Numbered from the stretch's first letter, positions 1 through 5,403 are shown. The stretch: DNA of 6,895 bases from an uncultured Peptococcaceae bacterium (GCA_958417755.1 CATZDY010000131.1:1-6895); one strand, 5' to 3'. Notes: generated from the sequence alone by a model not told the origin. Translations and numbers: made by a program.

Positions 1-104
1 CATGCTTCTTCATAAATGAAAATAATATGGTTCGACATTTTTAACATATAAAACAGCAAATAAACCAAGAATAGATAATAGGTCATTGGTTGATTAAATA
101 GTAT

Positions 105-144
105 TATTTATAATATTAAGCACTATTTATAATACTTAATATTA
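105..144. repeat. AT-rich direct and inverted repeat cluster, possible operator
   Basis: An 11-bp direct repeat, TATTTATAATA, occurs at 105-115 and 124-134, a 19-bp period. Overlapping it is a 10-bp perfect inverted repeat, TAATATTAAG (111-120) and CTTAATATTA (135-144), with 14 bp between the arms. The cluster ends 13 bp before the -35 box of the promoter at 158-186. That is a normal place for an activator or repressor site. In DNA this AT-rich some repeats arise by chance, and no regulator is encoded next to it, so the operator role is only inferred. Confidence 0.4.
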
Positions 145-157
145 AAAAAATATGTAC

Positions 158-186
158 TTGTTTTATAGATAATATATATATATAAT
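158..186 (+). promoter_or_regulatory. Sigma-A type promoter of the flavin-binding protein gene
   Basis: TTGTTT (158-163) and a perfect TATAAT (181-186) are separated by 17 bp. Transcription would start near 193 and give a leader of about 30 nt before the start codon at 223. The ribosome binding site GAGGAGGT (209-216) lies 6 nt before that ATG. The weaker -35 box fits a regulated promoter. Confidence 0.7.
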
Positions 187-222
187 CGAAGTATAGAATA
201 AAATATAAGAGGAGGTAAGAAA

Positions 223-621
223 ATGGAAAAGATATTAGAGTTTTTAGCGGAAAACCATGTATTCTATTTTGCCACAGTAGACGGAGATAAGCCAAGGGTG
301 AGACCATTGGGATTTGTTATGAATTATGAAGGCAAATTATATTTTGGGATTGGTAAACATAAAGCTTCTTACAAACAATTGCAAGCAAATCCCAATGTGG
401 AGATTTGTACGCTGAGCAAAAGCGGGAAATGGATTCGGATAAAAGGAACAGCTGTATTTGATGATGATCCCGCTGCAGTGAAAAAAGCATTTGAAACATT
501 GCCATTGTTGGCCAATATGTATAATGAAAAAACTGGTCAAGTATTGGGCTTGTTGTACTTAACCAATGGAGAAGCGGAAATTGCTGATATGAAAGGTTAT
601 TTTGAAACATTTAATTTTTAA
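223..621 (+). CDS. Pyridoxamine 5'-phosphate oxidase-like (FMN-binding split barrel) protein
   Basis: The product is 132 residues, the usual size for the small single-domain members of the PNPOx-like split-barrel family. The N-terminal pattern is a helix (MEKILEFLAEN), then FYFATVDGDKPRVRPLG, then a strand ending in KLYFGIG, then a lysine-rich turn and NPNVEICTLS. This is the typical order of this family, in which the barrel binds FMN or a related flavin between two subunits. GKWIRIKGTAVFDDD (about 65-80) is the next conserved strand pair. The protein is cytoplasmic, with no signal peptide or membrane segment. Relatives include nitroimidazole-resistance (Nim) proteins and general flavin reductases. 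Substrate cannot be told from sequence, and it is unlikely to be the true PdxH because it is too short. The start is fixed by GAGGAGGT 6 nt upstream. It is monocistronic, with its own promoter and a strong terminator. Confidence 0.88.
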   Translation: MEKILEFLAENHVFYFATVDGDKPRVRPLGFVMNYEGKLYFGIGKHKASYKQLQANPNVEICTLSKSGKWIRIKGTAVFDDDPAAVKKAFETLPLLANMYNEKTGQVLGLLYLTNGEAEIADMKGYFETFNF

Positions 622-640
622 TTTACCACCATAATCCTTA

Positions 641-682
641 GCAAAGGACAATGCATTGTTTGCATTGTCCTTTGCCTTTTTT
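641..682 (+). terminator. Rho-independent terminator of the flavin-binding protein gene
   Basis: A perfect 15-bp stem (641-655 with 661-675) encloses a 5-nt loop, TTGTT, and is followed by CTTTTTT (676-682). It lies 20 bp past the stop codon at 621. This is about as clear as an intrinsic terminator gets. Confidence 0.93.
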
Positions 683-712
683 GGCATATTGATAATACAA
701 TAAAATGATAAT

Positions 713-740
713 TTTACACTATAAAAGAAAAAATTATAAA
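713..740 (+). promoter_or_regulatory. Candidate promoter of the HD-domain gene
   Basis: TTTACA (713-718) and TATAAA (735-740) are 16 bp apart. A start site near 747 would leave a leader of roughly 80 nt. The preceding gene has a strong terminator, so the HD gene needs its own promoter in this interval. A TTGATA at 689-694 is another possible -35 box but has no good -10 partner at 16-18 bp. Confidence 0.4.
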
Positions 741-829
741 TAAGTCTAAGGAATTTCAAGTAAAACAATTTATTAAAATATTAGGTAAAAGCTAATTTGC
801 TGTATGTATTGTCTTGTGGAGGGAGAAAA

Positions 830-1345
830 ATGAATGAAAAGAGGCCTTTGGGCGCTGTTATGAAGTCAATGATAAACTATTTTGCTGGTGATATAAAACG
901 CATTAATCATTTTCTAAAGGTATATGGATTGGCAAAGTCCATTGGAGAGATAGAGGGCTTGGATGAAAGAACCCAAGAAATATTGGAAATCACTGCTTTG
1001 GTCCATGATATTGGGATTAAGTTAAGTGAGCAAAAGTATCAATCCAGTTCCGGAAAGTGGCAGCAAATAGAGGGGCCAGGGGAAGCCAAAAAGATGTTAA
1101 CAAATTTGGGGTATGAGGAAGATAATATAGAACGTGTTTGTTTTCTCATTGCCCATCACCATACATATCACGGGGTAGAAGGGCTTGACTATCAAATTTT
1201 AATAGAAGCTGATTTTTTGGTGAATGCCTATGAGGAATCTTTATCCCCGGAAGCGATTCAAAAGGGAAAGAAGCTGTTTAAAACCAACACTGGTCTTATG
1301 TATATGCAAAATTTATATCAGGATAAAATACAAGTGGGAGAATAG
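830..1345 (+). CDS. HD-domain phosphohydrolase family protein
   Basis: The product is 171 residues and consists of one HD domain. The metal ligands expected in this family are visible: His27 (INHFLKVYGLA), the His59-Asp60 pair in ALVHDIGIK, the histidine cluster 109-111 plus His114 in AHHHTYHG, and Asp128 in EADFLVNA. These residues normally hold one or two divalent metals and hydrolyse phosphoester bonds, often of nucleotides. The protein is soluble with no fused sensor or synthetase domain, so the substrate is unknown. The start is the ATG at 830 because GGAGGGAG ends 4-5 nt upstream. A longer reading from a TTG at 799 (or 797 frame edge) would place the ribosome binding site inside the gene. 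The stop codon lies within the following hairpin. Its neighbours are unrelated in function, so it is probably expressed alone. Confidence 0.87.
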   Translation: MNEKRPLGAVMKSMINYFAGDIKRINHFLKVYGLAKSIGEIEGLDERTQEILEITALVHDIGIKLSEQKYQSSSGKWQQIEGPGEAKKMLTNLGYEEDNIERVCFLIAHHHTYHGVEGLDYQILIEADFLVNAYEESLSPEAIQKGKKLFKTNTGLMYMQNLYQDKIQVGE

Positions 1346-1368
1346 GCTAACCTTATTCTCCCACTTGT
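1330..1368. terminator. Convergent hairpin between the HD gene and the ABC-F gene
   Basis: ACAAGTGGGAGAATA (1330-1344) pairs perfectly with 1354-1368. A further GG/CC pair with one bulged T closes a CTAA loop. On the plus strand the downstream sequence is only moderately T-rich (ATTTGTCATTT, then a T6 run 15 nt later). On the minus strand the hairpin is followed by ATTTTATCC, which is somewhat better. It lies where the two convergent transcripts meet, 50 bp past the ABC-F stop codon, and probably serves both. Its left arm includes the last codons and the stop of the HD gene. Confidence 0.65.
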
Positions 1369-1418
1369 AAATTTGTCATTTAGTTTTTTCTTTATAGAGA
1401 CATGAAAGGAATGCCACC

Positions 1419-3047
1419 TTATCGCAATTGTTGCAAAGAATTGACTAGATGGGTTAATTCTTTTTCCAGCTCTTGTCTATTATCTGTTTTCTTCAGTGCT
1501 TCTAAACGGGAGCAAAGGGTAGCTATACGCATTTGTAAGATAGTTTTATCTAGCCCACGGGTGGATAAGGAATGCTGGTGTTGCTTTTTTTTATGCCTTT
1601 GATATTGTTCCCAAGTTCCGGCAAAAGAAGTGACCTTTCCATGTTCTACCCAGATAAGATGTTCTGCTAACTTTTCAGCTAGATATTGGTCGTGGGTTAC
1701 AAGGAGAATGGTGCCTTGCCAAGATTGCAATAGTTTTTCTAAGGCTTGCATTGTATATAGATCAATATGGTTTGTAGGTTCATCCATCAAGAAAAAATTG
1801 GCATTTGATGCCAGGAGCTGGGCAAACATAACCTTTGCCCGTTCACCGCCAGATAAAATCTGTGTTTTTTTGTGTATATCATTCCCCCGGATATTGAGCT
1901 GGGCCAAGATGGTACGGATATCGGATTCACTTCTATGGGAGAACATTTGTACATTTTCCAAAATTGTTTTCGTGTCATGAAGGTTATGCTGGTTTTGTTG
2001 GAAATAACCAATCATAGCATTGGGAGCCAAAGTGACAGAAGGCCCTCTATTTCTTAATTCCTTTAGCAAGCTTGTTTTCCCTGATCCATTTGGGCCTAAC
2101 ATAACAGTACATTTGCCTGTGGGGATGGTAAAGGATACATTTTCCAAAATTGTTTTCTGTCCGTAACAAAGGGTAAAATTTTGTATTTGTGCTGCTATCT
2201 TTGCTGTAATGGGCGTTGCGGATCCCAAGGACATGCGAATATCCGGCATTACAATTGGCTTTAGAGGGGGAATCAGTTGTTTCAGTCGTGTTTCCAAGGC
2301 TTTGGCCTGTTTTTGGACCTGGCCTTGCTTTTGCGCTGCTTTATTTTTGTGCAAAAGCCATTCACTGGAAGACATACGTTTAGGTGGTTTATGCATGCCC
2401 TTGGCCTCTAACCGCGTTTTTTGTATGGCTTCAGTAAGGCGTTTTTTTTCAGCCAAATATTGTTGATAAGCTTGTTGGGCAAAATTCCGCTCTTGTTCTT
2501 TGTGTTGGACCCATTGGCTGTAGGCACCGGAAAAAATATGCAATTTACCTTCTTCCAGTTCCCAAATGGTATGGCAAAACTCATCCAGTAGTTTTCTATC
2601 ATGGGAAACCAGCACCAAAGCGCCTTTGAATCCAGCAAGCATGGTTTTTAGGGTTTTGATACCATGGAAATCCAAATTAGTGGTGGGTTCATCTGCAAAT
2701 AATATATTGGTTCTTTGGGACAAAGCTGCTGCTATGGATGTTCTGGTATTTTCTCCTCCACTGGGTTGGGGAGAATCTTGAAGGTGAAAAAGACTACTAT
2801 ATTGGCCATTTGCTTCTCCCGCTGGCTTTCCCAGTTGACGGATTATGCCCATACTGCCCCAACGGTAGATGCTACCAGTGTCTGGAGATTCAGAGCCATA
2901 TAAGATATTGAGCAAAGTACTTTTGCCAGCGCCATTGGTTCCTATCAAACCAATAATATCATGTTCCCGGATTTCTAAACGATCTATGGAAAATAACTGA
3001 CGGGTTCCATATGTTTTTGAGATATTCATAGCTTTGATGAGTAGCAT
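1419..3047 (-). CDS. ABC-F family ATPase, probable antibiotic-resistance ribosome protection protein
   Basis: The product is 542 residues with two ATP-binding domains and no membrane segments, the ABC-F layout. Domain 1 has Walker A GTNGAGKST (36-44), signature SGGEN (96-100), Walker B ILFADEPTTNLD (115-126) and a switch histidine at 149. The linker (about 180-262) is charged and helical, with KPPKRMSSSEW near its tip; in resistance ABC-Fs this region reaches into the ribosomal peptidyl-transferase centre. Domain 2 has GPNGSGKTS (318-326), LSGGER (398-403), FFLMDEPTNHID (418-429) and H452. A short coiled coil ends the protein (about 478-542). The short first domain and overall size resemble the Vga/VmlR/Lsa-type proteins that displace lincosamides, streptogramin A and pleuromutilins. 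A housekeeping EttA/Uup-like role is less likely given the attenuator-like leader. The start is set by GGGAGG 7 nt upstream of ATG. The drug spectrum cannot be read from sequence. Confidence 0.93.
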   Translation of the reverse strand: MLLIKAMNISKTYGTRQLFSIDRLEIREHDIIGLIGTNGAGKSTLLNILYGSESPDTGSIYRWGSMGIIRQLGKPAGEANGQYSSLFHLQDSPQPSGGENTRTSIAAALSQRTNILFADEPTTNLDFHGIKTLKTMLAGFKGALVLVSHDRKLLDEFCHTIWELEEGKLHIFSGAYSQWVQHKEQERNFAQQAYQQYLAEKKRLTEAIQKTRLEAKGMHKPPKRMSSSEWLLHKNKAAQKQGQVQKQAKALETRLKQLIPPLKPIVMPDIRMSLGSATPITAKIAAQIQNFTLCYGQKTILENVSFTIPTGKCTVMLGPNGSGKTSLLKELRNRGPSVTLAPNAMIGYFQQNQHNLHDTKTILENVQMFSHRSESDIRTILAQLNIRGNDIHKKTQILSGGERAKVMFAQLLASNANFFLMDEPTNHIDLYTMQALEKLLQSWQGTILLVTHDQYLAEKLAEHLIWVEHGKVTSFAGTWEQYQRHKKKQHQHSLSTRGLDKTILQMRIATLCSRLEALKKTDNRQELEKELTHLVNSLQQLR

Positions 3048-3051
3048 AATA

Positions 3052-3078
3052 AAACCTCCCTTGCTTGCCGGGAGGTTT
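3052..3078 (-). promoter_or_regulatory. Hairpin burying the ABC-F ribosome binding site
   Basis: On the minus strand AAACCTCCC (3078-3070) pairs perfectly with GGGAGGTTT (3060-3052) across a 9-nt loop, GGCAAGCAA. The 3' arm contains the only ribosome binding site of the ABC-F gene, GGGAGG, so the folded form would block translation. Because TTTTATT follows the stem, it could also act as an intrinsic terminator. Seven loop bases, CAAGCAA, are complementary to TTGCTTG in the upstream hairpin (3149-3155), giving a possible competing pairing. Confidence 0.75.
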
Positions 3079-3084
3079 ATGCCA

Positions 3085-3121
3085 AATAAAATAAAAAAGC
3101 ATACAGTTCTTTATGCTTTTT
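3085..3121 (-). terminator. Leader terminator-like hairpin upstream of the ABC-F gene
   Basis: On the minus strand AAAAAGCATA (3121-3112) pairs with TATGCTTTTT (3103-3094) across an 8-nt loop, followed by a TTATTTTATTT tract. The stem has few G-C pairs, so termination may be only partial. It lies between the promoter at 3256-3284 and the ABC-F start, so it would act as an attenuator rather than as the end of a gene. Confidence 0.55.
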
Positions 3122-3140
3122 CTTTATTTGCACGAGCCTA

Positions 3141-3205
3141 CGACCGAACAAGCAAAAATAGACGTTATAATATAACGCTTTACTTCTTGCTTTTGTTTGC
3201 GGTCG
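3141..3205 (-). ncRNA. Long leader hairpin starting at the stop codon of the upstream mini-ORF
   Basis: The RNA helix is built from CGACCG (3205-3200) with CGGTCG (3146-3141), AACAA (3197-3193) with TTGTT (3151-3147), GCAAGAA (3190-3184) with TTTTTGC (3158-3152, one G-U pair), and an apical CGTTAT/ATAACG hairpin (3163-3177). Its first base follows the stop codon of the 3-codon ORF at 3206-3217. A ribosome paused there would cover or melt its 5' arm and release TTGCTTG from the 3' arm. It is part of the untranslated leader, not a separate RNA gene. Confidence 0.6.
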
Positions 3206-3217
3206 TTATTTCCTCAT
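3206..3217 (-). CDS. Three-codon leader ORF (Met-Arg-Lys) before the ABC-F gene
   Basis: ATG AGG AAA TAA, with GAGGT 10 nt upstream of the ATG as a plausible ribosome binding site. It lies about 30 nt after the predicted transcription start and about 160 nt before the ABC-F start. Very short leader ORFs of this kind sense ribosome-targeting antibiotics in Gram-positive resistance genes: a drug-stalled ribosome changes folding of the RNA downstream. The peptide itself would have no function. An ORF this short occurs easily by chance. The support comes from its position, its binding site and the adjoining hairpin. Confidence 0.45.
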   Translation of the reverse strand: MRK

Positions 3218-3234
3218 GCCTTTGAATACCTCAT
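3214..3234 (-). CDS. Six-codon leader ORF overlapping the Met-Arg-Lys ORF
   Basis: ATG AGG TAT TCA AAG GCA TGA encodes MRYSKA. Its stop overlaps the start of the next mini-ORF in the classic ATGA arrangement used for translational coupling. It begins only about 15 nt after the predicted transcription start and lacks a good ribosome binding site, so it may not be translated. Its start region, ATGAGGT, may serve only as the binding site for the following ORF. Confidence 0.22.
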   Translation of the reverse strand: MRYSKA

Positions 3235-3239
3235 ATTTT

Positions 3240-3270
3240 CTTAGATTGCATTTTTAGTATAAAATCTAAG
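3240..3270. repeat. Inverted repeat spanning the ABC-F -10 box, possible operator
   Basis: CTTAGATT (3240-3247) and AATCTAAG (3263-3270) form a perfect 8-bp inverted repeat with a 15-bp centre. The centre contains the -10 box at 3256-3261 and the likely transcription start. A protein bound here would block the promoter. It cannot act as an RNA hairpin because one arm lies upstream of the start site. No regulator is encoded in the window. Confidence 0.4.
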
Positions 3271-3284
3271 AAGGTATCTGTCAA
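3256..3284 (-). promoter_or_regulatory. Near-consensus promoter of the ABC-F gene
   Basis: On the minus strand a perfect TTGACA (3284-3279) is followed after 17 bp by TATACT (3261-3256), five of six matches to TATAAT. Transcription would begin near 3249 and make a leader of about 200 nt. A promoter this strong before a resistance-type gene fits control by attenuation rather than by initiation. Confidence 0.85.
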
Positions 3285-3334
3285 GTCAAACATTAGCAAT
3301 GATTTGCACATACAAAAGGTATGCTTCCATAAAA

Positions 3335-3880
3335 TTATCGTACATAGTTTACATTGTTGATTGTTTGTTGGGGAAGGGAAAATGTTTCATTTTCTGCTTC
3401 ATAGCCCACCACAACACTTCCCATGGGAGCATATCCTGCGGGTATGCCCACTTGATGGGCAAGATTATTCTCATTTTGGAAAGCAGTCAAAATACTGCCC
3501 AAATAACATGAACCAAGGCCTAAAGCTGTGGCGGCGATGGTCATATTGGCGGCAGCGCAGGCACAATTGACAGCACTATGGGGTATTTCTTGGGGGCCTG
3601 AAAGAAGTAGCAATGTGGGGGCGTCGTACAGTGGTTTGTAACCCGGCAGGGCGGCTCTGCTGATTAAAAATTCGTTGCCAGATGTCTTAAAGCTAGCTAG
3701 GGTAATGTTAGCTATATGTTTCAGCAATGTGGGATTTTGGATAACTGATATATGAATAGCCCCTGCTTTAGGGGCATTATTTCCTGCTGCAATAATGGAT
3801 TGTAAGGCATTATCCGTAATTTGTTCCTTTTTATAGTTACGGACGCTTCTGCGTTTAGCGATGGCTTCTAAAGCATGCAT
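3335..3880 (-). CDS. Nitroreductase family flavoprotein
   Basis: The product is 181 residues, at the short end for nitroreductases (usually about 165-220). The N-terminal KRRSVRNYKKEQI (9-21) holds the arginine-serine pattern that contacts the FMN phosphate. AAGNNAPKAG (31-40) is the usual flavin-side loop. The run of small residues at 104-120 and GLGSCYLG (121-128) match the central helix and flavin-binding turn. IPAGYAPMGSVVVGY (146-160) is the family's C-terminal strand. Such enzymes are cytoplasmic homodimers that use NAD(P)H to reduce nitro compounds, quinones or enones, and the true substrate is unknown. The ATG at 3880 is preceded by AAAGGAG about 10 nt upstream. No terminator is visible before the ABC-F promoter, so some read-through into the ABC-F leader is possible. 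Its own promoter was not identified. Confidence 0.88.
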   Translation of the reverse strand: MHALEAIAKRRSVRNYKKEQITDNALQSIIAAGNNAPKAGAIHISVIQNPTLLKHIANITLASFKTSGNEFLISRAALPGYKPLYDAPTLLLLSGPQEIPHSAVNCACAAANMTIAATALGLGSCYLGSILTAFQNENNLAHQVGIPAGYAPMGSVVVGYEAENETFSLPQQTINNVNYVR

Positions 3881-3981
3881 TTCTTAATTTCTCCTTTGCT
3901 TTGACCCAATAAATTTTCATGTTGTGAAATCTAGCCTATGAACGAATTGAGTATTTCCATTTCTAAATGATTCATATAGAT

Positions 3982-4016
3982 ACAAAAAATAGACCCTTTG
4001 CATAAGGCAAAAAGGG
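3982..4016 (-). terminator. Terminator downstream of menA
   Basis: On the minus strand CCCTTTTTGC (4016-4007) pairs with GCAAAGGG (4001-3994) with two bulged T residues and a 5-nt loop. It is followed by TCTATTTTTTGT. It lies about 90 bp past the menA stop and upstream of the nitroreductase gene, so the two genes are probably separate transcription units. Confidence 0.72.
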
Positions 4017-4107
4017 ATTATCATACAAAAATAATGGTTGTAAAATAATAATGAACTTTCTGTCAATAATCGCGAATAGAACCCCCTGGCCAGTCAAATA
4101 TATATTT

Positions 4108-4974
4108 TTATAAGATAACACCTATGCTAAATAAAAGGCTGTATAAAAATAACATTTTCCCAGTTCTGCCTAAAGTTTGATTCAACGTGGGTCCTTCGGA
4201 TTCCTTTAGTTCACGATATAATTTAATCCCCAAGGGTAGGGTGAACAAAGCAAGCAGGGCCCCTGGGTGAATCAAGACGGGAACAAAAAGGCAAAGAAAT
4301 GCCAATGCCAACATGGCAGTAAATTGTTTGAGACAAAAATCCTTTCCAAAACGTACAGCCAAAGTTTTTTTCTTGGCCAACTGGTCGGTAATTCGATCCC
4401 TTGTATTGTTGACTACCAAAATATTTACGGTTAAAGCACCGATACCCAGGGAGGCGAGCAAAACCGGCCATTGCAGCATATTGCTATGTAGATAATAAGT
4501 GCCATTGACTCCAATGATGCCAAAGAAAAGAAATACAGCAATATCACCCAAGCCCAAATAGGCTAAGGCAAAAGGGCCTGCTGTATAAAAAACAGCAGCC
4601 AAAAGACAGCATATTCCTAGGATAGCAAACCAAATTCCTCCTATATAAATCAGATAGGATCCTGTGCCCAAAGCGATGGCTAGCACTAGCATGGTAGCCA
4701 TAAGCATATGTTGGGGCAGTATTTGTCCAGAAGCTGTTGCCCGGGTAGGGCCCATTCGATTGGGTCCATCGCTTCCTTTGCGAAAGTCATAATAATCATT
4801 GGCTAAATTGGCTCCAATTTGTAAAGCCAAAGAAGTAAGCATAGCAGCAATGAAAACAGCCCAAGAAAAGGATTTATCAGCCCATGCCAGGGCTGAACCA
4901 GTTAAAGCTGGCGCAATGGAAGCAGGTAATGTTCGGGGTCTGGCGGCATCTAACCATACTTTATAATTTGCCAA
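4108..4974 (-). CDS. menA: 1,4-dihydroxy-2-naphthoate polyprenyltransferase
   Basis: The product is 288 residues, normal for MenA, and belongs to the UbiA family of membrane prenyltransferases. It joins a polyprenyl chain to 1,4-dihydroxy-2-naphthoate to form demethylmenaquinone. The N-terminus WLDAARPRTLPASIAP is typical of MenA rather than UbiA. The first aspartate-rich motif is NDYYDFRKGSD (59-69). The second region is NNTRDRITD (189-197), followed by KKKTLAVRFG. These bind Mg2+ and the prenyl diphosphate. About eight or nine hydrophobic segments run through the rest. The start codon is TTG at 4974: AAGGAGG lies 7 nt upstream, and no ATG or GTG fits. No other men genes are in the window, so the pathway is dispersed or the naphthoate comes from elsewhere. 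It is flanked by terminators and so is probably expressed alone. Confidence 0.93.
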   Translation of the reverse strand: MANYKVWLDAARPRTLPASIAPALTGSALAWADKSFSWAVFIAAMLTSLALQIGANLANDYYDFRKGSDGPNRMGPTRATASGQILPQHMLMATMLVLAIALGTGSYLIYIGGIWFAILGICCLLAAVFYTAGPFALAYLGLGDIAVFLFFGIIGVNGTYYLHSNMLQWPVLLASLGIGALTVNILVVNNTRDRITDQLAKKKTLAVRFGKDFCLKQFTAMLALAFLCLFVPVLIHPGALLALFTLPLGIKLYRELKESEGPTLNQTLGRTGKMLFLYSLLFSIGVIL

Positions 4975-5043
4975 GATAAAGCCTCCTTTTTATTTGCAAT
5001 AAAACGGATACATTGAGTTACAATATTTTGGTTATGGGGAAGA

Positions 5044-5072
5044 TATAAAATCCTGGCAGAAAAGAATAGCAA
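5044..5072 (-). promoter_or_regulatory. Candidate promoter of menA
   Basis: On the minus strand TTGCTA (5072-5067) and TTTATA (5049-5044) are 17 bp apart. It begins right after the tRNA terminator and leaves a leader of about 60 nt. The boxes are moderate matches and nearby AT-rich alternatives exist (TATATC at 5047-5042). Confidence 0.35.
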
Positions 5073-5073
5073 T

Positions 5074-5113
5074 AAAATAGGAACTGCCAAAATTTTTGGC
5101 CAGTTCCTATTTT
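5074..5113 (-). terminator. Terminator of the tRNA-Leu transcript
   Basis: AAAATAGGAACTG(C)CAAAA on one side pairs with the complementary arm on the other, 19 bp with a single bulged base. The outer part is AAAATAGGAACTG with CAGTTCCTATTTT. On the minus strand it is followed by ATTGCTATTC after the TTTT that ends the stem. The hairpin begins 10 bp past the CCA end of the tRNA. It is nearly symmetric and could stop transcription from either side. Confidence 0.8.
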
Positions 5114-5122
5114 AAAATCATA

Positions 5123-5209
5123 TGGTGCCGAAGGTGGGAGTCGAACCCACACGTCCTCGCGAACGGCGGATTTTGAGTCCGCTGCGTCTGCCAATTCCGC
5201 CACTTCGGC
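5123..5209 (-). tRNA. tRNA-Leu, anticodon CAA, with encoded CCA end
   Basis: The cloverleaf is complete on the minus strand. The acceptor arm is GCCGAAG with CTTCGGC, followed by A and CCA (5125-5123). The D-arm region is GCGGAATTGGCAGACGC. The anticodon stem GCGGA/TCCGC has loop CTCAAAA, giving anticodon CAA (5175-5173), which reads UUG leucine codons. A long variable arm, CGTTCGCGAGGACG, marks it as class II. The T arm is GTGGG-TTCGACT-CCCAC. Leucine is supported by the anticodon and the long variable arm together. It is a single tRNA, not a cluster. Confidence 0.97.
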
Positions 5210-5239
5210 TTGTCTCACTATTTGCTGAATACGTATATT

Positions 5240-5268
5240 AGTATACCAAGGCTAGTAGGGAAAGTCAA
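5240..5268 (-). promoter_or_regulatory. Promoter of tRNA-Leu
   Basis: On the minus strand TTGACT (5268-5263) and TATACT (5245-5240) are 17 bp apart, both five of six to consensus. Transcription would start near 5233, about 24 nt before the mature 5' end at 5209. This strength is usual for stable RNA genes. Confidence 0.85.
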
Positions 5269-5317
5269 TCATTTATTTGTGTTTTTTTGTGAAGAAAGGG
5301 TTTTCTTTTCTACCTAG

Positions 5318-5338
5318 TTCCCTGTATATACCAGGGAA
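5318..5338. repeat. Inverted repeat upstream of the ECF sigma gene
   Basis: TTCCCTG (5318-5324) and CAGGGAA (5332-5338) form a perfect 7-bp inverted repeat around TATATAC. It lies about 80 bp before the sigma start codon. It has no T run, so it is not a terminator. It may be an operator, an mRNA 5' hairpin or part of the promoter. No convincing sigma-A promoter or ECF-type promoter could be assigned between 5210 and 5418. Confidence 0.4.
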
Positions 5339-5353
5339 GGAGTGTAGAGAATT

Positions 5354-5374
5354 ATGTCGAATTCATTAGTTTAG
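5354..5374 (+). CDS. Possible six-codon leader ORF before the sigma gene
   Basis: ATG TCG AAT TCA TTA GTT TAG encodes MSNSLV. AAGGAG (5337-5342) lies 11 nt upstream, a good ribosome binding site at a slightly long spacing, and it has no other start codon to serve. The ORF ends 44 bp before the sigma gene and is out of frame with it. It may be a chance occurrence. Confidence 0.2.
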   Translation: MSNSLV

Positions 5375-5403
5375 CTTTTTTGGCGACAAATATCCCACAT
5401 GCT

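Noticed and set aside
1..44. Possible gene tail at the left edge (open frame 3-44 on plus) or a gene start on minus at 38
   Set aside because: Both are too short, with no ribosome binding site for the minus reading and no recognisable residues.
168..186. TA dinucleotide run as a possible unstable repeat
   Set aside because: It is short and is explained as the spacer and -10 box of the promoter at 158-186.
797..829. N-terminal extension of the HD protein (MLYVLSCGGRK)
   Set aside because: It has no ribosome binding site of its own and would translate through the GGAGGGAG that serves the ATG at 830.
1787..2011. Minus-strand ORF in another frame within the ABC-F gene, a possible sign of a frameshift
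   Set aside because: The ABC-F frame is intact with every motif of both ATPase domains, so this and the other overlapping frames are shadows.
5018..5218. 66-residue minus-strand ORF containing VAELADAADSKSAVR
   Set aside because: This is the conceptual translation of the tRNA-Leu gene and its flanks, a well-known false protein in databases.
5210..5340. tRNA-Leu as an attachment site for an integrated element
   Set aside because: No integrase, no repeat of the tRNA 3' end and no compositional break is visible on either side.
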